DNA from: Copromyces sp. CBS 386.78
Taxonomy: Eukaryota > Ascomycota > Sordariomycetes > Sordariales > Sordariaceae
Reading direction: 5' to 3'
NCBI GenBank assembly: GCA_030685235.1
Contig: MU839259.1
Location: 1-64,000 of the forward strand
Length of the DNA: 64,000 bases
A program made the position numbers and the translations under genes. The notes under the pieces were generated by a model. That model was not told where the DNA came from and ran no database searches. It worked only from the letters and a program-made list of their open reading frames with translations. Position 1 is the first letter of the stretch; each line of letters begins with the position of its first letter. Positions 43,982 through 53,261 of this stretch are shown piece after piece.

Positions 43982-45853
43982 TCAAATCTCATCAACCTCA
44001 AACTTGACCAGCAGTGAACTTGCCGTCTCCCTCCCCTTGAGGTCCAACATCCTCACGAACCTCCACTGCCCCTTGACGCCCTCGACATACAACAACCTAA
44101 CGCTTGCCACGCACAGCACCGGGTTAGACGAAAAGGAATCGTCGCTCTTGATGAACATCCTCAAGAAAACCAGCTCATCATCTTCAAATTCCCACTCCAG
44201 CGTCTCATCCCACAACGGATCCGTCACCAGACTTTCCTCCTCTTTCTTGTGCGTCGTCAACCCGCCAATCAAGGCTCCAAGCCTATGCTTCCTAAACACA
44301 TCCGTCTTCTTCTTGGTCTGCTGCAACTCCCCGAACGGCAAGCCGGGGTGCAACAGGGTGCACGTCAGGTAAGGCTTCAACTCCTTATCCGTAGTATCCC
44401 GTCCACTCGGCACCGGCACATCACTAGCACCAGCCACCACCAACCTCAGTCTCTTCCTCCGCCTCGTCCTCTTCACTTGCTCCCTAAACTCTTTATCTCC
44501 CAGTCCCACCATTGCCGAGTTATTCGACCTCAACCAGCAAGGCTTCAACACGTACCCCTCCGTTCCAGCAAACATGGCCTCGTTGATTTGCATGCTCGCA
44601 TCAAAAGTCTGCCAGTTGAGTGCACAAACCTGGGCACCCAATCCCCAAAAGGGCAGCGGCTTCAAGTTCTTGGAGGAGATGCGCGTGCCTTTGGGGAAAA
44701 CGCGCATGAGGTGGCGGGAGTTGTGTCTGGCTATGGCTGCGCCGTGTCCTTGCGACAAGAGACCGTTGAGGCCGGATTCGGAGACGTTGATCAAATGATG
44801 GTGGGGGCCGTCTTTTGGCGACAAAGAGGCCGAGGTGAACCAGCTGTTGTCGGGCGGTTTGACGGATTGGCCGTAGACTCCCAACTCGGCGAGGGAGGAA
44901 ATGATCAGCTTAGTAGCCTCGGGGGTATTATTCTTTGCCTGTTTTCTCTGCTTCTTTTCCTTCTTTTCGTCTTCGTCTTCTGATGAGTCGGAGCTGCTGC
45001 TGCTGTCAGAAGAAGAAGAAGAAGAAGAAGAGCTGGCTTCATTGACGAGATGATGTTCTACAATCACGGCGATCTTGCTCCCCAAATCACGCAAAGGGAC
45101 ATGTTGATTCTGCTCAACATGCTCCCCTGTCTCAACCGGTTTATCCAGCAAGTGCCGTCCCCAAACCTCCTTCATGATGCGCACCAACGCCTCCTGGCCC
45201 CGTGCGCCGCAGTGGTTCTCGAGGGAAATCAACACCGGCGCACCCGTTTCCTCTTCCACCACCACTTGCAGGATAATCTTGCATACTTGGCGGAACGGGA
45301 TGTTGGAGACCAAGGTGTAGCCGTGCGTGACTTTGGGTTCGTCGAGGTTGTCGGGGTTATCCCATACATCAATCTCGACGCATCGCGACCCGGCCCGCAA
45401 GGTATGGCGGTAGGGGTCGGCGGAGGATTCGCCAAAGAGTTGGTGCGCGCAGAGGTAGGTGTTGTGGCTTGACGAGACAAAGTATTCCGGGAGTGGGTAG
45501 TCTCTGTTGACAACCTCTCGTGGGACGGCAATATGGGGCTTGGAAAGTAGGTCGGCGACGGTTTCACCGGAACCCAAGATATGGTTCCTGGCGATGAAGG
45601 ACCGCAAAGCGGGAGAGACGCGAAGCTGGGGGCCTTGCTGGCATGTGGAATGGCCGCCGCCGGCGTGGGCGTCCAAGGGGATGATGTCGCCTGCTTCTTC
45701 ATCGTCAATCGGTTGCGTGCGTCGACGAGAAGCCAAGGTGAGCCGGTTGCGAACGGAAGAGGTGAGGTCGGTGACGGTGCCAGTGACTTGCGGGGGGAGG
45801 TTCTCTATCGCGAAGCCGCCGAGGCCGGAGAGGGTGTTCTTGAGTTGGTCCAT
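43982..45853 (-). CDS. Phosphoinositide-specific phospholipase C
   Basis: Cleaves PIP2 to inositol trisphosphate and diacylglycerol, a calcium-dependent signalling step at membranes. A single exon of 623 residues. The PI-PLC X box starts at about residue 120, with the catalytic His130 (SSSHNTYL), Glu160/Asp162 (CVEIDVWD) and second catalytic His177 (THGYTL). A Ser/Asp/Glu/Lys-rich linker (about 275-310, including a Ser9 run) separates it from the Y box (ISSLAELGVYG to GYVLKPCWLR). A C2 domain fills the last 150 residues (LRLVVAGASDVPVP onward). The N-terminal 118 residues show no recognisable PH domain or EF-hands, which shorter fungal PLCs often lack. ATG at 45853 is the first in frame. Which of the several fungal plc genes this is, I cannot say. 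Confidence 0.94.
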   Translation of the reverse strand: MDQLKNTLSGLGGFAIENLPPQVTGTVTDLTSSVRNRLTLASRRRTQPIDDEEAGDIIPLDAHAGGGHSTCQQGPQLRVSPALRSFIARNHILGSGETVADLLSKPHIAVPREVVNRDYPLPEYFVSSSHNTYLCAHQLFGESSADPYRHTLRAGSRCVEIDVWDNPDNLDEPKVTHGYTLVSNIPFRQVCKIILQVVVEEETGAPVLISLENHCGARGQEALVRIMKEVWGRHLLDKPVETGEHVEQNQHVPLRDLGSKIAVIVEHHLVNEASSSSSSSSSDSSSSSDSSEDEDEKKEKKQRKQAKNNTPEATKLIISSLAELGVYGQSVKPPDNSWFTSASLSPKDGPHHHLINVSESGLNGLLSQGHGAAIARHNSRHLMRVFPKGTRISSKNLKPLPFWGLGAQVCALNWQTFDASMQINEAMFAGTEGYVLKPCWLRSNNSAMVGLGDKEFREQVKRTRRRKRLRLVVAGASDVPVPSGRDTTDKELKPYLTCTLLHPGLPFGELQQTKKKTDVFRKHRLGALIGGLTTHKKEEESLVTDPLWDETLEWEFEDDELVFLRMFIKSDDSFSSNPVLCVASVRLLYVEGVKGQWRFVRMLDLKGRETASSLLVKFEVDEI

Positions 45854-46420
45854 GTTGTCGTTTTCGCGAGACGTTGAGGGTGGGAAACGAGCGAGGACAA
45901 GGGGAATATGGATGAGGTGAGATTTGGAGGGGGTGAACCCTTATGCCTGACACCGCGTGTTTGTCAATGGGATGAGTGATGACGGGATGTTTGTATGGGT
46001 TTGTTAAGATGGGCTGAAAGCTAAAGCGGGACCACATGCGGTGGGGTCAACGGGGCTTGCGTTCGGCCGCTCGGCGCTAACAAGTGGGCATGGAGTCACC
46101 CACTGGAGTGTTGATTGGAAACATGGAAATGGCACATAATGGGTTCTTGATCCCGAAATGGTAATGGTAATGGTAATATTGTTATGCCTTTTTGTCTATC
46201 CAATCCATTCATTGTGTGACCGTGCCATTGTCCAATCATCTATCCAAACGCTTCATCCACAGTCAATTGCAACGAGCCGTTCCATTGCAACTGAAAGCTC
46301 CAACCACAAACAAAAAGATCACCAATATCAACATCCCTTCCAGTCACCACCATCAAGCTCCTTTTCACCCCCCATCTCCCCAATGCATACCCAAGTCAAC
46401 AAGAACCTTCCAAAGACCAC
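45854..46420. other. Intergenic region between ZIP and PLC genes
   Basis: About 570 bp holding the PLC 5' leader and promoter and the ZIP-gene 3' end, both minus strand. It includes a four-copy GGTAAT micro-repeat at about 46157-46181. No coding sequence is seen. Confidence 0.5.
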
Positions 46421-48300
46421 TTAAGCCCAAGCCCCCACCAAACTCATGCCCACCGCCCCCGCAAACACCAACACGCACGCCCCCACTCTCTTCCTCCCTC
46501 TCAACGTCCTCCAACTCTCATCACTCAAAAAGTCCTCACTCAACAGTTCCACCAAGCTAGCAAAGACCAACAACCCGCTCGAAATAGCATTCATAGTCCC
46601 CACCAGTATCAACCCGACCTCACTTCCCGGTGAATAAAGTCGATGCGTAGCCAAGCCAATCGCCTGTCCAATAGGGGTGGTGCACCCGTACGCCAAAGCC
46701 ATGTACCACGGTTGCTTGGATCCTTCAGGCCAGGTGATGCTCGCTATCCGGGACCCGAGAGCCAGGCCTTCAAAGGTTTGGTGGAAGGCGATGGCGATCA
46801 ACAAGACGACAAAGTCGGTGCCTACCGATACCGAAAGGGCCATGCCGATGAAGACGGAGTGGAAAAGGATGCCGCATTCGAGGAGCACGCATTGCATCGT
46901 TTCCTTTCGGTGCTTCATTTCGGCCGTCAGGTAGCCTTGGGGAAGCTGGGATTCGACTTGTTGGCTGGTGGGGTTGGACAGGGTCAAGTCGGATTGGAAG
47001 ATTTCCTTGTTGAATTGGGGGATGGTGGTGGCTTCGAGATTGTCTTCGGACGGCAGGGCGGGGAGGACGGCGTCTCGGTCTTGACCCTGGCGGGAGACGT
47101 GGGAGAGACGACGACCGATGGAGTGAGACCGGCCGCGGAGGGCTCCCTTGGGTCGGGATGGGAGGTTGTTGGTGTTGATGGAGCGGGTGTCATCGGGGCT
47201 GGCGTCATCGGGGCTGAGAGCGTTGCTGGGGAGGCGAGTGAGGGGGTCGATCCCCTCGTCCATGTCGTTGATGTTGGACTGGGCGGCACCGGAAGCCTGT
47301 TGTTCCTGTTCTTGGTGCACGTGTCTTCCGGGATGAAACACCATTTCGACAATGGTAACCATAAAGATGGCCGCCAGCGCAATGGCTCCTGGCATGGCCG
47401 GGTATTGCTGCGTCCAGAAGCTGTCGAGACACTGGTTGCTGAGCGAGACGAAAGCGGTTGGCAGAAGATGGACGAAAGCCGTGGCGATCAGAACTCCGGT
47501 ACCAAAGTGGCGGACGGCGAAGAAGAACATGGGCGGGAGACGAATCATGGGGAAGCGGGTCATGAGGACGGGAAGAGCGCAGGCGAGGAAAGATACGCCA
47601 AGGATGATGGCGAGAGCGCCGCCGTGCAAGGCCGTGTTGTAAAGCTTCTCATCCGAGACGCCACCCTTGGGACAGGTTGATGCTCTCTTGAAGACCCGGG
47701 CGGTAACGGGTTCCGTGACGGCGGCGACGGCGACGGGTGAAGGACGAGGTAATGCATCAACTTGGACATGTCTGTCGTTACCATGCTGTTGTTGTTGTTG
47801 TCTTGTCATGAGGGTGGACATGATCAACGAGGTGACGACGACGGAGAGAACCCAAGTGACCCACCCCGGGACCGCCGAAGCGGCACTACGGAGAAGTGGG
47901 GCCACCGAGGGCCGGGTTCGGCGGGCACGGTCTTCACCACCGGCTGCCGGGAGTTTCTGCGGGGCGGGGTCTGTGTTTCCGTGTTAGTACCTAATTAGGA
48001 GTTTTGTGCCGACAACTTGAACAGTGACTTACCAATAGACCACCACCCCGCAGAATGATTCTTCTTTTCCGGAGGTCTCGTATCAGACTCATGATGCTGC
48101 CCCATGCCGCCGCCGCCTGGGTGATGATTCAGTGCGCAGACGCCGACCTCGCTGCCCTGGGATCCATGCCTGTGCGTCCGCGAATTGGCAATTCCGTTGA
48201 GGTCCTGGCGGGTGGTCAAGTCGGCAGCCAGGTGATGAGGCTGCTGGTTCCAAAAGGGATGATGGAGTTCGGCATCGTCATTGCGAGAAGGACGGTTCAT
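46421..48300 (-). CDS. ZIP-family metal (zinc/iron) transporter with His-rich N-terminus
   Basis: Imports zinc or another divalent metal into the cytosol. Exons 48300-48033 and 47970-46421, joined over a 62-nt intron (GTAAGT, TACTAAC, ACACAG), encode 605 residues. The first 90 residues carry clusters HHPFWNQQPHH, HRHG and HHPGGGG, possible metal-binding sites. Eight helices follow, with a long Ser-rich loop after helix 3. The ZIP metal path is seen as HSVFIGMALSVSVG (helix 4) and AFHQTFEGLALGSRI (helix 5, His-x3-Glu). Helix 2 has AFVHLLPTAFVSL. The first exon is supported by phase, splice signals and the first ATG being at 48300. At 605 residues it is longer than yeast Zrt1 (376), through the N-tail and the loop. 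Metal specificity cannot be read from sequence. Confidence 0.92.
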
Positions 48301-50304
48301 TTTGGGCAATTCTGTTTGATTTCGGTATTTGTGATTCGGCGACGTGATGCGATTCGGTTGCGACGGGTTGCGACAAAATAACGATGACTGAGACCCCTTA
48401 AAACGAGACTTGGCTTTGGTTGACCTTTTTCTTTTTTTTCTTTTTCTTTTTTTTCTGTTTTGGCGAATCGAGACGGATTCGATTCGATGACGCGATGGAG
48501 ATCGGAACAGAAACTGCTTTTTCACGGCAAGTGAGAGCTGGAATGTGCAAGGGAATTGCAAACAGTACTGTTTATTGACTGTCTAAAAACTGCGAGATTC
48601 AATACGTCCAAAAGAACAGAAAAGAAGAAATCAAGAGAGTATATATAAATAAGAAGTGGAAGCGGTCTGTTTTTGAAGATTCTGACGTGTGACAGACAAT
48701 TCGAGACCACTGTCACTCATGGAACAGGGGAACTCTTGGCAGTAAGAAATCATTAGAAGTTTGGGCAAGTCCAGGCCCTATTACTTGTAAACGGTGAACC
48801 CTAACCCCATGGCAGTCCATGACAGGCTGATTCCATCCCGTGATGCCCCGATGGATCCACACTCGGCGGAGATCCGTTGAAATGAGTGGTTCATTGGACT
48901 CCATCCCGAGCCCAAGCCTTCCCCGGATCTTGGCGTACGTAAAAGGAACAACCTTTGACCAAGACATGGAATGGTCACCGATTCGTTCTGGACCTTTGGA
49001 AGTTTTGTCTTGACTTGTTGCGGTCATACTGTTCACATGACTTGTAGAATCGTGAGCGGTCTACCTACAGCAATATCGCTTACCCTAGAGCTAGGTAAAA
49101 GCCCTACCGGGTTCAACAGACCGATTCAGTTGAAGATGCACACGGAGGGAAGGATCAAAGGAAAGTGGAAAGCCGGGCAGGGTACCTTAATGATGAAACA
49201 ACATGGTGACTTGGGTACGAACCAAGGACGGTTTCCCGAAAAAGAACGAAAAGTGATTCCGAAAGTTGGCGAACAATCGACTTTGTTCCGGTATGAACTC
49301 CGGTCGATCACGGAGAAGACGACGGGAAACAGAGATTTTTTGCTTGGTACTTGGCGTAAGCCTGAGAATGTGGTGACTGCCTTTGAAAAAAGCACTGTTT
49401 GGAAGTTTTGGACAAGCCCCTTTCTTGGCGTCTTTCACAAGCTTGATATTTGATGCCGGTTGGTGGTCAGCTGTTTTGGAGGCTTCTTGACTTGTCAAAA
49501 CATTGAAACTTGGGGTTTCTCAAATTCCTTTCACTCTTGGGCACCATATTACACTCACGAGACGGCGGGTGAAATTGGAAGCGACGGCCATGCAATGGAG
49601 CTGCTCCTGCCTGAAGCACCACAAGTTACTATTAGGAAGGAGCAACGCATGAGCTCAGTTGTCGGCTTGTCGCCCTGGATCGTCAACGCAACACACCACA
49701 ACCCGGGTGTAACCGATTTCCCCAATCCAACTCTCCATGTTGACCTGGAGCCGACAAAGTCATGGATCTGGCCGAGCCAGCAATGTCAAATGTGCATCTC
49801 TCACCTTCCTAGGTACCAGTACAAACCCCTATTCATAAAAAGACTACATCCACTTTTACAAATCCCCCCTTTTTACAAAGGCTTTGGCCTCCCAGAGTTT
49901 GCTCTAGTGAGCGGGATCGCAAACTGCAATTACAACGCTAACAGTCCGAATTTTGCATTAATAGGGGCCCGGTTTTGGTGAGAGAGGTACACTTATACCC
50001 CTCTACCGAGGGTCCGGTCGCTCTATAAGACCCATTTTTTATGCCCCGCGGCGATCCTCCAATGGCTAGAAGGCCGTGTGGGACCGTCTTTTGCAAAAAC
50101 CCCCTCTTTTGCAAAAGATTTTGGTCGCCGGAATTAGTTGCATTAACAGGGGTTTCTACTGTAATTCCCGTTCCACTTCCCCGCATCTCACCCCGATTCC
50201 CCGTCATCTTCCCCGTCTGACCTGGACTCCCAACTTGCGTCTCCGTTCCGAACTCATATCCACATTCGTCCCTCATATAGTATCTTCCTACAAAGGCAGT
50301 CAAA
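48301..50304. other. Long divergent region ZIP / hydrolase-like gene
   Basis: About 2 kb without a gene I can support. Near 48430 there is a CT-rich tract (TTTTTCTTTTTTTTC type) in the ZIP leader. Frames at 48971-49453 (plus, 160 codons) and its antisense show no known domain. At 49814-50163 lies a short inverted-repeat element. The last 140 bp should hold the promoter of the following gene. Confidence 0.5.
49814..50163. mobile_element. Short non-autonomous DNA transposon (MITE-like), TA flanked
   Basis: The ends are TA-CCAGTACAAACCCCTATT at 49814 and, reading inward from 50163 on the minus strand, TA-CAGTAGAAACCCCTGTT, a terminal inverted repeat of about 20 bp with roughly three mismatches after a one-base offset. 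Both sides also carry a subterminal module in direct orientation: CTTTTACAAATCCCCCC near 49852 and CTTTTGCAAAAACCCCC near 50089. In the middle is the palindrome-like AGAGAGGTACACTTATACCC. TA flanks and this type of end suit pogo/Fot1 or Tc1-mariner derived elements. There is no transposase frame in the 350 bp. It may be two nested copies. Confidence 0.55.
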
Positions 50305-51900
50305 ATGCGGGCTCTAACTACCGGCGCCCAGTCCACCCAAATCCCCCCCGAGGTCACCACCCAGGCCCCGCTCACTCGACGGGGAACGGGACCCGGATTG
50401 GTCCTCGTTGTGCCGCCCCAGGTGGAAGTCGACATTCTGAACCGCGCTGTTCTGCTGGGAGTTCGTCCTCATGTCCGGGGTGAGCTGAGGGGTCAGGAGA
50501 CACTGGACCCCGAACCGTTAAAGAAATGGGCTGAAGAGGGCTACGCGGTTGCACAGGTCACTTACTCGTCAGGTCGAGACCATCTGATCAGCACGGGATG
50601 GTGTACGCCTGGCGAGTATGGCCCCGGAAGTCATCTGGGCCTTGGGGAGTTGGTTGGGAGAGCGATCGAGGAACTTGGGAAGATGAAGGAATGTGAGGGG
50701 GTGGACAAGGTTGGTCTTGTTGGTGAGTGCCCTCTTGTCGGTCTGAGACTTGGCTTCCAACTTGATGTGTGTGCGCACCTTGGTGTTGTGAACTTGAAAG
50801 GCACCGAGGGACGGGCGGACATCGTGACGACTTATTCATGGCATGCAGTGAGCTAAGAAAAAGACCACTATCCTAGTGCACGGGTATGGCGACGACAACT
50901 TTGAGGTTCTCGCCTCCACCCTCGCCGCGAATCCTTGCATTGTCTCATGTGTCTGGTACGGCCAATTCTCCGAAGCCACGAGGAGGATGGAAGGCACCTC
51001 AATCCCCATTCTTGCGCACATACCCGCCCCCGCTCGTCAGCGCTCCGAGAACGACGACATTGACATGTTTGGGGAAAATGCTGAAAACGTCAAGTATCAC
51101 TACTACCCTAACGTCAGAATACGCCGTTTCTTCGCACTCCCGTCAAGTGTAGGGTTCAACCCAAGCGTTGTCTCGGTCGCCCACACGCGCTCTCTCACAT
51201 TCATGAAGCCGTTGCTTGGCGGACCCTACTTCGACCTGGAAGCCATCTGGGACGAGCACACCAAGTACGAGTTCGAGGACCGCAGCGTCGAAAAGACCAT
51301 GGCCACCATGGTTGACCAGCCCTACGTCAACCACGTCCCGACACTAACGGGCGGCATCGGGAGACAGAACCTGACCAAGTTCTACCGGGACCATTTCATC
51401 CACAGTAATGCGGAAGACGCGCAGTTGGAGCTGGTGAGCCGGACAGTGGGCGTCGATCGGATTGTGGACGAGTTCCTGTTCAACTTTACTCACGATCGGG
51501 TGGTTGATTGGTTGTGAGTATTAATTACCCGGCTCCTCTCATATAACACACACCAGGTCTAACGGAAGACAACAACATAAGAATCCCCGGCATCCCTCCA
51601 ACCCATCGCGAGGTGAGTATCCCGTTCACGAGCATCGTCAATATCCGCGGCGATAGGTTATACCACGAGCACATTGCCTGGGATCAGGGTACCGTTCTCA
51701 GACAGCTGGGATTGTTGCCCGAGTACTTGCCCTTTCCGTATGCGTTGCCGGATGGACGACAGTCGGGAGAGGGAGGCAAGAGATTCGAGTATCGCGTCCC
51801 GGTGGCCGGGGTCGAGACGGCCAAGAAATTGGTTGATGAGAATGCGATTGAATCGAATGAGATGCTTGGATATCAAGTCCGGGAGGTGTCGGATGAGTGA
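50305..51900 (+). CDS. Dienelactone-hydrolase-like / SnoaL-like two-domain protein
   Basis: Exons 50305-50722, 50877-51513 and 51582-51900 (introns 154 and 68 nt) give 457 residues. The N-terminal half looks like a degenerate dienelactone-hydrolase (alpha/beta-hydrolase) fold: LVLVVPP strand, then KVGLVVHGYGDD where the usual nucleophile Cys motif would be, with Gly in its place, so hydrolase activity is doubtful. The C-terminal part (about residues 290-430) resembles SnoaL-like NTF2-fold proteins: FYRDHFIH, VGVDRIVDEFLFNFTHD, IVNIRGDRLYHEHIAWDQ and LGLLPEYLPFP. Proteins with this pairing are widespread in Pezizomycotina and uncharacterised as far as I know. The first intron's acceptor (CCTAG|TGCACGG) was chosen because it restores GLVVHGYG. 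Confidence 0.75.
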
Positions 51901-53261
51901 TCACCATCGTCGGGTGTTACGTGTTCAAGCTTATTTCAAGAAATGACGATCATGACGGATGAGAACAAAGGTTGTTGGTCGTTAAGGTCAAGGTTACGTT
52001 AGCGCGAGGCACAGAAAAGGCTCGGTTATCGGGAAAGGGTTAAGAGAACCAACAAGGTTGGTTTGTCTCTGTCAGCTTCCAACGGTTCCTGAGGCTGTGA
52101 GACAACCGTTGATTGGACAATGGGCCTCTTTTGACTTTGTGAGTGTGTAGCACCGAAGAGGGATGCAGTGTTACCCCATGTTGTGACGAGTTGTTGATTC
52201 AGCCTTGCGGTCTTATGGTGGTGATAACGACCTGATGAGTGACGAGCAGAGGTAAACAGGCACATTGACTCGTTGTTCGCAGCTATTCATGGACGGTATA
52301 ATTGGGGGCGTCTGTAGTGTTTGATCTCGACGAAATCCGACATGATGGAAGGTGGAAGAGGACCATGGTTGGAGCCGTCTGAGACTCTGAGTCAGTTCCG
52401 CGACGTCTCGAAAACAAAAGACCGGACCAATGAGAGGCCGTCCTTTTCCAAGATCGCAAATCAGGCCGGGGCACCGGGCAGTACCGACAAGTCACTCAGC
52501 AACAACGAACTGCTTGAGGTAACCATGACTGAAGAGTCACAAACAGATAAAAAATTGAAACCCTAGTAAACGTGTTTATGGGTTTGCGACAAGTGGTGAC
52601 TGCACTGTTTTGAACAATGCAGAGATTGAGAGTGGTTCATGCAGCTCGTGACTCGCTGTTGTCTGGGAGATTGTATGCACGCTTGGACTTTTTGGCGGGG
52701 GAGCCCAGGGGTTCATTGTTCGTAACGCACAGAAGAAATTGTTAGCGCGATACTTGGAGCAGCTGTCGTGAATTCAAAACACGTCACGGGCCAAGTCACG
52801 TTTCTTGGTGGAAAAAGTGGAGTGCAAAATTGGGACTGCCCGCCTTCCTTCGAAATGGTTCGTCGTCACCAGTCACCGCGTGCTGAAATCTGCAAGCGTA
52901 ATCCATCCTCTGGTAAGATCGATACCACACCGTGACATTCTTACCGTACGGATTCCCCCCATTTTGGCCCTGGCCCCACCGCGAATAATTGTCGCATTTT
53001 ACACCTTTTTACACATCAGCACAAGCGCCAGTGCAGAGGGACTTGTTAAGTAGAACTTTGCAAATTGTCCAAGTCAGTCCAAAGTCCAAGCAATTGAGTG
53101 ACCTCTTCCACTTCCAATCTTCCACCACCACCACCACCATCACCCACCACCACGCTCTCCTCGCTTTTTGCACGCACCACACAAACACACACACACTCAC
53201 ACACACACCCTATACGCGCAGTACGTTGTCCACCACCATACCATCCTTTTCATCATCCAAG
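51901..53261. other. Intergenic region before the GYF-domain gene
   Basis: About 1.36 kb with only short frames lacking recognisable motifs. The final 200 bp are CA- and CT-rich (CCACCACCACCACCATCACC at about 53122; ACACAAACACACACACTCAC at about 53179), typical of Neurospora 5' leaders. Confidence 0.5.

Noticed and set aside
19996..48806. Isolated CCCTAACCC-like words at about 20006, 24238 and 48797, considered as interstitial telomere repeats
   Set aside because: Each is a single unit or so; expected by chance and not arrays.
48971..49453. 160-codon plus-strand frame between the ZIP and hydrolase-like genes
   Set aside because: No domain, no neighbour context and comparable open frames on the other strand; not enough to call a gene.
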